NCBI GenBank assembly: GCA_964631275.1
Contig: CAZVWQ010000011.1
Location: forward strand, 1 to 43,302
Reading direction: 5' to 3'
From: CAZVWQ01 sp964631275
GTDB lineage: Bacteria; Patescibacteriota; JACMRA01
DNA: 43,302 nucleotides
Numbering within the stretch: position 1 is the first letter of the stretch; each line of letters opens with the position of its first letter. Shown one piece after another: positions 7,602-15,543 of the stretch. The position numbers were made by a program, and so were the translations under genes. The notes below the pieces were generated by a model that searched no databases, was not told where the DNA came from, and worked only from the letters and a program-made list of their open reading frames with translations.

Positions 7602-8360
7602 TTAAACCTTTTTAAGTCTAAAAATTACGAATAAAGGAATTTTAGAATAAACTTCATAAAAATCTGGCTTTGTACTTTTACTTTCTGGGGTTGGTTGTGG
7701 CTCAACCACTTCTAAAATTTGCCAACCACTAGATGTGATATCTGTAAACATCTGAGAAAAACTACGGTGATAATAATTAATTTTAAGCTTGCCAAAAAGA
7801 GTGTCCTGTTTTTGATAAAAATTTAGATAATCACCATAAATTTCATAATTTTGGCTTTGTTTAGATTTTTTATAACCTAGTAAAAACTGATTAAAATCTT
7901 TATTCCGAGTAATTTTAGCCCCCCATTTTATTGGATGATGGGTAGAAAAAATAAACTCTGAACCTTTAGCTCCAAATTTGTAGGCTTGTCTAAAAAACTT
8001 AGGCCAGTCAGGCAAGTAATGCAAGGCTAAACTAGAAAAGAAAATATCTACAGAATTCTCTAGCAAATTAAACTTTTGCAGGTCTTGATATAAAAACTCA
8101 ACTTTTGGATAGCTGTATTTAGCTTTCTCAATTAAACCTTTACTGTTATCTATGCCGAGTACAGATTTAGCTCCTAAATCTAAAATTTCTTGACACTCAC
8201 CACCCTCTCCACAGCCTAGACAAACAATTTTTTTTGAATTTAAATTTATTTTTTTCAAAATTTTAAATATAGCTGGTTTTTCTAAATATTGATGCGAAAA
8301 GTGCTTATTACTCTGTTTTTTTCTGACCCACTCTTGGTGATAGGCTTCATACATTGACAT
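7602..8360 (-). CDS. SAM-dependent class I methyltransferase
   Basis: A 252-residue protein with a Rossmann-type methyltransferase domain. Motif I is IVCLGCGEGG (residues 45-54). An acidic end of strand two follows at VLGIDNS, then a D-containing strand (VEFLYQDLQKF), and motif IV/post-I is VDIFFSSLALHYLPDW, typical of the Methyltransf_11/25 type. The second half (THHPIKWG and onward) is probably the substrate cap. The substrate cannot be read from sequence; small molecule, lipid or quinone-like targets are all possible. It is transcribed away from the small basic-protein gene, whose start lies 44 nt away, so the two share a short divergent promoter region. Confidence 0.85.
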   Translation of the reverse strand: MSMYEAYHQEWVRKKQSNKHFSHQYLEKPAIFKILKKINLNSKKIVCLGCGEGGECQEILDLGAKSVLGIDNSKGLIEKAKYSYPKVEFLYQDLQKFNLLENSVDIFFSSLALHYLPDWPKFFRQAYKFGAKGSEFIFSTHHPIKWGAKITRNKDFNQFLLGYKKSKQSQNYEIYGDYLNFYQKQDTLFGKLKINYYHRSFSQMFTDITSSGWQILEVVEPQPTPESKSTKPDFYEVYSKIPLFVIFRLKKV

Positions 8361-8404
8361 AACTGATCTCTAAGGTTAATATTTAATCCTGTAAACAAAA
8401 GATT

Positions 8405-8596
8405 ATGAGTGTATTAGCAAGGTTTTTAGTATTTTTTGGCGCCTCCTTTCTGAGCTTGGCTGTGATTATTTTTTCTTATTTGAGGCGAAGAATGGCTAAA
8501 CACTCTCATAGAGTAAAGAAAAGAAGACAAATAGAAAGAAAAAAGAGAAAATTAATTAATATAATCACCAACTCTAGTAATAGGAACAGAAGATAA
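8405..8596 (+). CDS. Small very basic hypothetical protein
   Basis: The open frame encodes 63 residues: a hydrophobic N-terminal segment (about residues 5-25) followed by a highly basic tail (HSHRVKKRRQIERKKRK). An internal ATG at 8492 is preceded by GAGG at a suitable distance; from there the product would be a 34-residue basic peptide starting MAKHSHRVKKR, resembling a ribosome- or RNA-binding peptide in composition only. Both forms are possible: a single-pass membrane protein with a basic cytoplasmic tail, or a short nucleic-acid-binding peptide. I do not recognise a family. Repeats follow its stop. Confidence 0.45.
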   Translation: MSVLARFLVFFGASFLSLAVIIFSYLRRRMAKHSHRVKKRRQIERKKRKLINIITNSSNRNRR

Positions 8597-8690
8597 GAGT
8601 AAACTTTTACAACTCACACTTCCTATATTCCTATATAGAACTTATTTGAAATTTTTTACTAGTTTAAAAGTAAAAATTATGAAATTGTTT

Positions 8691-8781
8691 GTAGTTGATT
8701 TTGAATAAATTATAGTTTATTTTAAACAAAAAAATTAAAGTCTTAGATTAAGAGCAGTTCTAAATTACAATTTTTGAAATA
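8691..8781 (+). repeat. Family H repeat, copy H1
   Basis: Core motifs are GTTGATTTTGAATAAA, TTAAAGTCTTAGATTAAGAG and TTCTAAATTACAATTTTTGA, shared with the copies at 26735, 35522 (reverse) and 39715. It abuts A2. Confidence 0.75.
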
Positions 8782-8783
8782 GC

Positions 8784-8897
8784 TACACCTAATTCGTTTA
8801 CTACTTCCTAATTTAACTTTTTATAAGGAAATAAACCTCTTATTTAAGATAATTTCTTAACGGCTAATTACCCTAATGATTAGCCAAAGGGTATAAA
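8784..8897 (-). repeat. Family A repeat, copy A2
   Basis: A reverse copy running from TACACCTAATTCGTTTACTA to TAGCCAAAGGGTATAA. It lies between the small basic gene and rsmA, which are convergent. Confidence 0.85.
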
Positions 8898-8992
8898 AAC
8901 TTTCACAGTTTTCTAAGAAAAATATTAAATATAAGAAGTTTCAAGATAAAATATCTACATTAGTAGCAAAACTGATTTTTTGTGGAAGTCTT
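8896..8992 (+). repeat. Family G repeat, copy G1
   Basis: Matches G2 (20915) and G3 (39918, reverse). Shared blocks are AAGAAAAATATTAAATATAA and ATAAAATATCTACATTAG. The ends AAACTTTCACAG and TTTGTGGAAGTC are an imperfect inverted pair. It overlaps the end of A2. Confidence 0.75.
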
Positions 8993-9078
8993 GAAAAGTT
9001 AAAATATCTGTTTTGAAAGACAAACAATCAAATAGATTTTATACCAAAAATACATAATTGTACAAATAGTACAAATAA

Positions 9079-9900
9079 TCAAGTAGATTTTATATAAGAT
9101 AAGATTTGGATAAGCATTGATTCGTAATTAGAGTTATCCAATCTTAAACTAGACTGGTAACCGTATAAGTTAAAATAATCTACAATTTTTTCTTTAGATA
9201 GGTTTAAGTATTTCATATTATTAGCTAAGGTTTTACGAGGTGAGATTAGAATTTTTTTAAGCGTATCAAAAGCCAGTTGTCGTTTTTGTGTAGTGTTTAA
9301 ATACTCAGGAAGTTTTTTTGGGAAAGCTGCTAAGGCTGCAGAGGTAACTTTTGGCTCAGGTGAAAAAGCAGAAGCAGGTATTTTAACTCCGCTTTCGAAG
9401 CCATAAATTAACCGTAGCCACATACCAAACAAACAGTTTTTGTTTACTTTCAGAATTTTATCTACAACTTCTTGTTGCAACAACACATAAAACGCTACTT
9501 GAGGTGCGTTAATTGATAATTCTATAAGAATTCTAGAGCCTACATTATAAGGTAAATTTGAAACAATTACAGATTCTTCAAAAAAAATTGAACTATTTTT
9601 TGCTATTTTTAAAGCATCTTTATGAAATATAGCCAGTTTTTTTCTAGCAATTTCTTCACTAAATTTTTGTTTTAAAAAACCTACCATTTCTGGGTCTAGC
9701 TCGATAAGTATAACCGACAAGCTTATTTTTTTTAATATTTCTTGAGTTAAAAGCCCAGTTCCAGGACCTATCTCAATCACTTTTTTAGTTGTTGGAAATC
9801 TATTAATAAAATCTATCCAAGCTGAGGCCAGCTTTTGCTTATAATAAGAATTTTTAAGAAAATTTTGAGAGAATCTTTTTTTGGCTTGAATATTAAACAT
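9079..9900 (-). CDS. rsmA: 16S rRNA (adenine1518/1519-N6)-dimethyltransferase RsmA/KsgA
   Basis: RsmA dimethylates two adjacent adenosines in the 3' hairpin of 16S rRNA late in 30S assembly. The 273-residue length is typical. The N-terminus has KKRFSQNFLKN, SAM motif I is EIGPGTGLLT (43-52), the acidic SAM-ribose residue lies in LIELDP, a further SAM motif is FHKDALK, and the catalytic motif IV is NLPYNV (115-120). FSPEPKVTSAAL and a helical C-terminal domain follow. The ATG at 9900 matches the family start. The gene stands alone, convergent with the small basic gene across a block of H, A and G repeats. An 834-nt gap without genes lies upstream. Confidence 0.96.
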   Translation of the reverse strand: MFNIQAKKRFSQNFLKNSYYKQKLASAWIDFINRFPTTKKVIEIGPGTGLLTQEILKKISLSVILIELDPEMVGFLKQKFSEEIARKKLAIFHKDALKIAKNSSIFFEESVIVSNLPYNVGSRILIELSINAPQVAFYVLLQQEVVDKILKVNKNCLFGMWLRLIYGFESGVKIPASAFSPEPKVTSAALAAFPKKLPEYLNTTQKRQLAFDTLKKILISPRKTLANNMKYLNLSKEKIVDYFNLYGYQSSLRLDNSNYESMLIQILSYIKST

Positions 9901-10167
9901 ACCACCTAATATTCTTAAAAGTAAGCTTTTTTAAATAAATTTTAGATACCATAGCTCTAGACTATCTAGCATAGAAACTTTATTGTTTTATACCGTGTGT
10001 TAGTTTATTAATGGAGCAAAAAATATTTTTTAAAAATGTATAAAATAAAATAAAAAGGCAAGCACCGTCTAAAAGCTACCCTAATCGCAGGTAAAAAAAT
10101 AGAATATTTTATACTGTTATAGTTTAAAACACGCTTTTTAATCTAAAATTTGTTAAATCTTAATTTA
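9901..10167 (+). other. Intergenic stretch without a recognised gene
   Basis: The first part of the 834-nt gap between rsmA and the thioredoxin-like gene. It is AT-rich, with a slightly GC-richer block near 10062-10090 that I could not match to any RNA class. The rest of the gap holds C2, I1 and unassigned sequence at 10463-10734. Confidence 0.4.
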
Positions 10168-10309
10168 TACTCAAACCAACCCAAAATATCAAACCAATCC
10201 AAAATAAGGTTTTTGAATTTTTAAAAATTTCTTTTTGACATTTATTTTAAGCTAGCTCTAAAACTAAAAACCTAGACCCAAAAAAACTAAATTTGCCTTG
10301 CGATGAGTA
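10168..10309 (-). mobile_element. Family C element C2, MITE-like
   Basis: On the minus strand it starts TACTCATCGCAAGGCAAATT, as in C1, and ends GGTTTGAGTA. It is flanked by TA at 10166-10167 and 10310-10311. It contains a short internal duplication (TTGGATTGGTTTG and GGGTTGGTTTGA), making it longer than C1. Confidence 0.7.
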
Positions 10310-10387
10310 TAAAACACTAGTCTCGTCTCAAAATAAGTTCAAAATAGCCACTTTTTCCTTTAAAACAAGAGAAAACTCACGACTTTA

Positions 10388-10462
10388 ATTCAACCATTAG
10401 TTTTTTTCACTAAATAAAGAGTAAATCAACCATTTTTTCTAATTACGGGACATGACTAATTA
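10388..10462 (+). repeat. Family I repeat, copy I1
   Basis: Shares ATTAGTTTTT, AAATCAACCATTTTTTCTAA and TTACGGGACATG with 12595-12668. Only two copies are seen, so the borders are uncertain. Confidence 0.45.
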
Positions 10463-10734
10463 TACACCTCCATAATTTACTTGTAATAAAACAAGAATTT
10501 GTTGCACACTAGTTATACTTGCAACTTTCATAATCATCTTTTAGAAATCAGACGAACAACCTGCTTAAGAATTAATTTTGCCTAAAATTATGTAACTTGA
10601 TACGAGAATTGGTTTAACCTTCTATAAAAACAAAACTTTTGTTTTAAAACAAATCTTAAAGGATACTACTTATAAAATTTAATTTAAAAAGCCTACCTCA
10701 CATAAATTTTTTTAAAAAACTACAAACAAGCTTT

Positions 10735-11097
10735 ATGAAAATTCTCAAATTTGGAGCCAAATGGTGCTCAGGATGTATAATTATGAAATCTAGATTTGCA
10801 AAGCTAGAAGCAGCCTATGAAGCTAACGGATACAAGCTAGACACAGTTTTTTATGATGTTGACAATGAAGATGTAGAAACTAAAAAAATCTTAAAAAAAT
10901 TTCAAATTGATGTGTCTGAAGCTACTATTCCTCAGTTTATTTTTCTGGATAAAAACGGCAAAGAAAGTAAAAGATTAACTGGAGAAATTACCCAACAAGA
11001 CTTAATCAAAAATATTCACGAAACCTTAAAAAAAGAAGGTCTAAACCCTCCAGATTTAAATACCAATCAAAAACCTTGGTGGAGGTTTTGGTTATAA
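10735..11097 (+). CDS. Thioredoxin-like protein
   Basis: A 120-residue cytoplasmic thioredoxin fold. The active site is WCSGC (C11, C14) directly after the first strand MKILKFGAKW, and the cis-proline is P66 in ATIPQFIF. Between them lies the expected helix and the strand TVFYDVDNED. The CSGC motif differs from classical CGPC, so the redox potential is probably different. The C-terminal extension (from about residue 100) is proline-rich and ends WWRFWL, an aromatic tail that could touch a membrane or partner. It has no signal peptide. It stands alone, with repeats on both sides; no Shine-Dalgarno is visible at the ATG. Its reductase partner is not in this window. Confidence 0.88.
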   Translation: MKILKFGAKWCSGCIIMKSRFAKLEAAYEANGYKLDTVFYDVDNEDVETKKILKKFQIDVSEATIPQFIFLDKNGKESKRLTGEITQQDLIKNIHETLKKEGLNPPDLNTNQKPWWRFWL

Positions 11098-11123
11098 GTT
11101 TAATATTTTTTTAGATAGAAGTA

Positions 11124-11232
11124 TACCCGCTCCATAATCAAAGTTGGTAGCAAGACTAAATTTAATTGAATTTAGAAGTCATTTTATGGCTTTTTAAGAT
11201 TCAAAAATGTAAATTTGAAAATGAATTAAGTA
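11124..11232 (-). repeat. Family D repeat, copy D2
   Basis: On the minus strand it reads TACTTAATTCATTTTCAAAT, then AAAATGACTTCTAAATTCAA, and ends GGAGCGGGTA. It is flanked by TA on both sides. It aligns well with D4 at 18067. It occupies much of the 309-nt gap before 11407. Confidence 0.75.
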
Positions 11233-11406
11233 TAATTTACGCCAAAGTTTACACAAGTTAAGTTTGGATTTAAAAACCAAATTCAAAAAAAAACTGATTA
11301 GGATGTCAATTGTAAATTTATTTACTCTTTACAAAATAAACTACTTTTAAAAACCTTATACCTACAAAAAAGCTATTGAAATACTAGGGTCGCTCCCTAA
11401 ATTGGT

Positions 11407-12087
11407 ATGATATCACATATCATGGTAGTTATGAGTCTTTCTGTATTTAACACAGGTATTCAATTACTATCTACAACAACACCTGAATTGCAAACTAAAG
11501 TTAATACAACTGAAGTTATAAGGAAAGAAAACCAAAAGTATTTTTTCAACCCTACTGAAAGTTTTAAACATTATTTATCTTATTCAACTTCTGAAAGGTT
11601 TGAGTATAGTATCCAAGACAACTTAGAACAAAGCATCCTAGCTGTTAAAGCTGAGGAAGAAGAAAAAATTAGACTAGCCAAAGAAGCGGAAACTAAGCGT
11701 AAAAAAGAGGAAGAAGCCAAAAAAAAAGCTGCAGAATTAGCTAGACAAGAAGCAGCTAAGCAAAAATCTAACTCCAATTTAGCTTCTAATGCCAACAATC
11801 AGAGTGTTACTGAATTAATTCGTTATTGGACTAACCACTACGGCGTCAGTTATGATATGGCAATAAAAATTGCTAGGTGTGAAAGTGGCCTAAATCCTTC
11901 AGTAGTTAGCAAGCCTACTGGTTTATATGTAGGCGTTTTTCAACAAGATAGAAATTTTTGGCCAAATAGAGCAGCTAACGCAGGTCTTCCAGGGGCTAGT
12001 ATTTTTGATGCCGAGGCTAATGTTAGAGTTAGTATTTATATGATGGCTACTGATGGTTTTTTCCACTGGCCAGTATGCTCAAAATAA
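11407..12087 (+). CDS. Exported lytic-transglycosylase-like protein with coiled-coil stalk
   Basis: A 226-residue protein. The N-terminal 22 residues are hydrophobic and likely a signal or anchor. Residues about 72-122 are a charged Glu/Lys/Ala-rich helix, predicted to be a coiled coil, followed by a short Asn/Ser linker. The C-terminal domain (132-226) has ELIRYWTNHYGVSYDMAIKI and CESGLNP with E159 as the probable catalytic glutamate, then GVFQQD and a C-terminal FHWPVC; C158 and C224 may form a disulfide. This arrangement is that of small soluble-lytic-transglycosylase or resuscitation-factor-like domains that cleave peptidoglycan glycan strands. It stands alone between repeat-rich gaps. 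A start further downstream is unlikely because it would remove the signal. Confidence 0.75.
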   Translation: MISHIMVVMSLSVFNTGIQLLSTTTPELQTKVNTTEVIRKENQKYFFNPTESFKHYLSYSTSERFEYSIQDNLEQSILAVKAEEEEKIRLAKEAETKRKKEEEAKKKAAELARQEAAKQKSNSNLASNANNQSVTELIRYWTNHYGVSYDMAIKIARCESGLNPSVVSKPTGLYVGVFQQDRNFWPNRAANAGLPGASIFDAEANVRVSIYMMATDGFFHWPVCSK

Positions 12088-12401
12088 TTTTATTTTTGTC
12101 TCCATTTATCCCTGTCTTGCTTTAAACTAAGGATGCCTTTCACAAAATAGCTTTGTCTTGAAATAAGTTAATTTTTATATCTTTACTTCACGCCTAAACT
12201 AGCTACCTCTACTTCTGTAAATTAAGCTGGCTGGTGTATATGACAGTAAATGTTTTTAAAGTTTTAAAGAAAGTTTAAATTTAGACTTGCCTTATTATAA
12301 AAATTGACGAGAGTTTAGTATAAATATAAACAAGAATTTGTAATAATTATATAAGCTAATCCATATATAACTTAGAGATTTTAGATATTCTAACTTTTTT
12401 T
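12088..12401 (+). other. Intergenic stretch without a recognised gene
   Basis: The first part of a gap of about 1.15 kb before gap. Apart from faint similarity to repeats D and E I see nothing in it. The remainder of the gap contains C3, K1, I2, L1, A3 and a CACGTG-centred palindrome. Confidence 0.4.
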
Positions 12402-12508
12402 TATAATTCAATCAACCCGAGTTAGAACTTTTTGAATTTTTATTTAGACTTAGTTGTGAACCAAAAGACTAGATTTTAAAAAAACTAAAATCAGCTTTGT
12501 GGTGAGTA
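12402..12508 (-). mobile_element. Family C element C3, MITE-like
   Basis: On the minus strand it starts TACTCACCACAAAGCTGATT and carries AATCTAGTCTTTTGG. The far end is diverged (TTGATTGAATTATA). It is followed by TA. Confidence 0.6.
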
Positions 12509-12520
12509 TAAATAGAAAGT

Positions 12521-12570
12521 TAACAACTAATAACTTGCTAGAGTTTGGCATGGAATTGTTATAATTATTT
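12521..12570 (+). repeat. Family K repeat, copy K1
   Basis: TAACAACTAATAACTTGCTA followed by GAGTTTGGCATGGAATT aligns with 18446-18497. Confidence 0.4.
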
Positions 12571-12594
12571 TTACAAAAATTTATTATTTTATTT

Positions 12595-12668
12595 GAGCTA
12601 CTAGTTTTTATGATAAATAAAAGGATGAATCGACTATTTTTTCTAATCACGAGGTAAAATTGGTATTG
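12595..12668 (+). repeat. Family I repeat, copy I2
   Basis: Aligns with I1: CTAGTTTTTATGATAAATAA, GACTATTTTTTCTAATCACG. Confidence 0.45.
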
Positions 12669-12736
12669 CCAAAGTGACAGGGTTTGGTATATCATTTGAT
12701 ACATTAGTAATAAGCCCTAACAAAGTTTTGCATAAG

Positions 12737-12806
12737 CACTATTATTCTAGTGTTTTAGTGTGGATAAGCCTATAAGTAGTATTTTTCTAATTTTACGGAA
12801 GTTTAC
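12737..12806 (+). repeat. Family L repeat, copy L1
   Basis: GTGTTTTAGTGTGGATAAGC, CTATAAGTAGTATTTTTCTA and the end GGAAGTT align with 34484-34552. Confidence 0.45.
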
Positions 12807-12821
12807 TTAATTTTAATTGAT

Positions 12822-12939
12822 TTACACCCTTTGGGCCAATCGTTACGGTAATTACCCGTTAGGAATTTACCTTAAATAAAAAGATTTGTTTGTTTATGAA
12901 GAGCTAAATTTTGGGTAATAATAAACGGATTGGGTATAA
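12822..12939 (+). repeat. Family A repeat, copy A3 (near consensus)
   Basis: Complete, from TTACACCCTTTGGGCCAATC to AAACGGATTGGGTATAA. The internal palindrome ACGGTAATTACCCGT and the facing TTACCTTAAAT / AAATTTTGGGTAA arms are clear. Confidence 0.9.
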
Positions 12940-13141
12940 AATAATAGCTTATAAATAGGGGACAGAAACAAGGCTAGCTTTAGAGTTTTTTTGTAGTTTA
13001 GTTTAGAAAATTCCATGTTAATTACTATCTAAAATTAAACAAATACCAATTTTTTAGCATACAAGGTTGTTATAATATACTTAGGAAATGTAAAAAATAA
13101 AAGTTAGCTTTTTATTTGATTAAATAAGCTTTTTAGTATTT

Positions 13142-13155
13142 AAAACACGTGTTTT
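13142..13155. promoter_or_regulatory. 14-bp palindrome AAAACACGTGTTTT upstream of gap
   Basis: A perfect palindrome centred on CACGTG, 81 nt before the gap start codon. The same 14-mer occurs at 20679. It could be an operator or a weak hairpin; no regulator is identified. Confidence 0.3.
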
Positions 13156-13236
13156 TATATTTTTTTAAAAACCAATTTGCAAATAATTATTAAATTTGAA
13201 ACAATTTTAAAACAAATTTTTAAATTATATAAAACC

Positions 13237-14229
13237 ATGTCTAAAAAAATTGCAATTAATGGCTTTGGCCGAATTGGCAGATTAACTACCAGAAATTTAA
13301 TTACCAGATTTCCAGAAACAGAGATCGTAGCTATTAATGATCTAACTAGTGCAGATAACCTAGCTTACCTCTTTGAATATGACTCAACTTATAGAAAATT
13401 TCCTGAAAAAGTCAGTGTAGAAAATGATTATATCAAGATTGGAGAAAGAAAAATAAAAGTATTTTCTGAAAGAGATCCAGAACAATTGCCTTGGAAAGAT
13501 TTAAATATAGACGTAGTAATCGAATCTACTGGAATTTTTACAACCCAAGAAGGAGCTAACAAACACCTTATAGCTGGTGCTAAAAAAGTTGCTATATCTG
13601 CTCCAGCTAAAAGTGAGGGTGTTGATACAGTTGTTTTAGGAGTTAATCAAGTAAATAATAACAGCCCTATAATCTCTAATGCTTCTTGTACAACTAATTG
13701 CGTAGCTCCAATATTTAAAGTAATTAATGATAATTTTACCATAAAGCAAGCTTTTGGTATAACTACTCACGCTTATACTGCTTCCCAAGTTTTACAAGAC
13801 AGCCCAAGTAAAAAAGATTTTCGTGATGGTAGAGCAGCTGCAATTAACGCTATTCCAAGTACAACTGGAGCTGCTAAAGCAGTTTTTCAAGTTATTCCAG
13901 AATTAAAAGGTAAAGTTTCTTTATCGGCTTTAAGAATTCCAACAATTACTGGGTCTATGGTATATATTACTGCAGAGCTAGAAACTATTCCAATTAGTTC
14001 TGATGAATTTAATTCAAAAATAAAAGAAGCCACAGAAGGGTACCTTAAAGGAATTATAGAATATTCTAAAGATGACCTAGTTAGTTCAGATGTGATAGGC
14101 AACTCACACTCTTGTATATTTGATTCAAAATTAACAGAAATACTAGGATCAGCTATAAAATTTGTAGTTTGGTACGATAATGAGTGGGGCTATTCTAATA
14201 GACTTGCCGAATTAGTAGTAAAAATGTGA
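13237..14229 (+). CDS. gap: Glyceraldehyde-3-phosphate dehydrogenase, type I
   Basis: Gap oxidises glyceraldehyde-3-phosphate to 1,3-bisphosphoglycerate with NAD(P), a central glycolytic step. From the ATG at 13237 it has 330 residues, the normal length. The NAD-binding start is INGFGRIGR, the catalytic cysteine is C151 in SNASCTTNC and the base is H178 in ITTHAYT. The phosphate-binding stretch GRAAAINAIPSTTGAAKAV and the C-terminal WYDNEWGYSNR are intact. The frame is open to 13177, but those 20 residues have no family similarity, so 13237 is preferred. A TATATA-type box ends about five nt before this ATG, suggesting a leaderless transcript. tpiA is 19 kb away, so glycolysis genes are scattered. 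Confidence 0.96.
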   Translation: MSKKIAINGFGRIGRLTTRNLITRFPETEIVAINDLTSADNLAYLFEYDSTYRKFPEKVSVENDYIKIGERKIKVFSERDPEQLPWKDLNIDVVIESTGIFTTQEGANKHLIAGAKKVAISAPAKSEGVDTVVLGVNQVNNNSPIISNASCTTNCVAPIFKVINDNFTIKQAFGITTHAYTASQVLQDSPSKKDFRDGRAAAINAIPSTTGAAKAVFQVIPELKGKVSLSALRIPTITGSMVYITAELETIPISSDEFNSKIKEATEGYLKGIIEYSKDDLVSSDVIGNSHSCIFDSKLTEILGSAIKFVVWYDNEWGYSNRLAELVVKM

Positions 14230-14245
14230 TTACTTTTGTTTGGCA

Positions 14246-14358
14246 TTACACCCCTTTCGATAATCGTTACGATAATCATCTGTTAAGAATTTAGCTTAAC
14301 AAAGGATTTATCTGCTCATTGAGGGCTAAGTTTAGGGCAATAAATGGACTGGATATAA
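14246..14358 (+). repeat. Family A repeat, copy A4
   Basis: TTACACCCCTTTCGATAATC to TGGACTGGATATAA, with a slightly shortened right arm. It starts 17 nt after the gap stop, before the convergent gene at 14737. Confidence 0.8.
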
Positions 14359-14369
14359 TGTTTAACCCT

Positions 14370-14398
14370 ACTCTCAAATTTGATTTCGGAATAGGTGT
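14370..14398 (+). repeat. Family D fragment, copy D6
   Basis: Only the right end remains: CAAATTTGATTTCGGAATAG then GTGTAATATA. Confidence 0.4.
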
Positions 14399-14587
14399 AA
14401 TATAGTTTATTATTTTGTATAGCCGCTAGCTTTTTTTACTAAAAGTCGTAAAAATAAAAATCTTTTTACTTAACATAGTTTTTTACAAATGCTATATTTG
14501 GTGTTTTTAGTCTATATAATCTTATCAGGTAGTTATTTTTGATAGTTTTGTGGAAACCGTGTAAGAGTAACAACACAAGCTATTTAA

Positions 14588-14697
14588 TATACTAAAACTG
14601 TTGACTACTTAGTGAGTTTTTCTAACTTTACTTTCCTTATTTAATTAAACTAAAATCTTCAGTTAAATCATAATTTAATTAGCATTTGAGTATATAT
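14588..14697 (+). repeat. Family B repeat, copy B3
   Basis: TATACTAAAACTGTTGACTA to TTAGCATTTGAGTATATA, with the TTAGTGAGTTTTTCTAACTT core. Confidence 0.85.
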
Positions 14698-14736
14698 TAG
14701 AATTACTTAATTGATAATAAAAATTTTGTGGAGTTA

Positions 14737-15363
14737 TTAAATTTTTTCCCAGTAACCTTCGCTTGGACCACTTGGGCCTGTTGGCTCTCCAGCAATACAA
14801 ACTTCACAAATAGGAAAAATAGTTCCTGCTTGAAATTCTTCTACATAACCACAGTCTTTACATAGATATTCAGCAGTTTCTGGCACTACCTGTCCCCACA
14901 TATAGTATCCTTCGCTATCTGGCTCAGAAATTTCGAAGTTTTTAGCAACTTGAATAAGAGCTTCTATCCAATTACTACTATCTTCAGGATCTTCTTTAGT
15001 ATCACCATGCTTGATATTATTCCCACTTTTAATTAAAACAATTAGGTTTTCGCCAAGTTTTTTTTGATTTTTGATTTTTGGAGATAGGTTAACAACATCC
15101 CTAGATGCATTTAGAAAGTAATTTTCATTTTCAGATTCTGAATTCGTATCAGTAACAAAAATAATTTTTAGCTTTAGCTGACTTAATTGAGATTCTAAAT
15201 TTTCTAAATTTTCTAGCTGACTAGTCGCTAGCTTAGAATTAGGATCACAAGTGAAGATAGCAATCAAACCATCATCAAAAGAATTCAGTGAAAAAGCCTC
15301 TTTAGTTTTTAAAAATTGCAAGTTCATATTATTAATAATCATATTTAAGGTATTTTTTGTCAA
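14737..15363 (-). CDS. Zinc-ribbon protein, function unknown
   Basis: Up to 208 residues if the TTG at 15363 is used. ATG codons at 15342 and 15327 give 201 or 196 residues, and I prefer one of these. The C-terminal region (about 160-208) is a zinc ribbon: CKDC (C168, C171) and CEVC (C186, C189) around FQAGTIFP, ending GEPTGPSGPSEGYWEKI. This resembles the short ribbon tail found on rubrerythrin-like and other redox-associated bacterial proteins. The N-terminal part has GLIAIFTCDPNS and KLKIIFVTD, faintly recalling a thioredoxin/peroxiredoxin fold without a CxxC; that is only an impression. The GPSGP step in the tail is unusual. The next gene, starting at 15544 on the other strand, is a flavoprotein relative, so a divergent redox-related pair is possible. 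Confidence 0.65.
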   Translation of the reverse strand: MTKNTLNMIINNMNLQFLKTKEAFSLNSFDDGLIAIFTCDPNSKLATSQLENLENLESQLSQLKLKIIFVTDTNSESENENYFLNASRDVVNLSPKIKNQKKLGENLIVLIKSGNNIKHGDTKEDPEDSSNWIEALIQVAKNFEISEPDSEGYYMWGQVVPETAEYLCKDCGYVEEFQAGTIFPICEVCIAGEPTGPSGPSEGYWEKI

Positions 15364-15543
15364 AGTTTTTTAAGAGCTAGAATTAAATTTTATATTCAAA
15401 AATCTTAACAAAACTATTTTAAAATTAGTAAAAACCATTGTTTTGCTTTTATTTTTAAGAGAAGTTATTAAGAACTTAAAATCACATTTTTTTATTTTAA
15501 AAAGAAAAAACTAGCTTTTTATTTTGTTTTTAAGATATAATTA

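Noticed and set aside
9901..10734. A hidden structural RNA (RNase P, tmRNA or SRP RNA) in the large gap
   Set aside because: I looked for GAGGAAAGTCC-like, tmRNA-end and SRP-loop motifs on both strands and found none; the region is explained in part by C2 and I1.
12450..12704. An 84-codon frame on the minus strand
   Set aside because: It spans repeats C3, K1 and I2 and shows no conserved pattern; it is a chance frame in repeat DNA.
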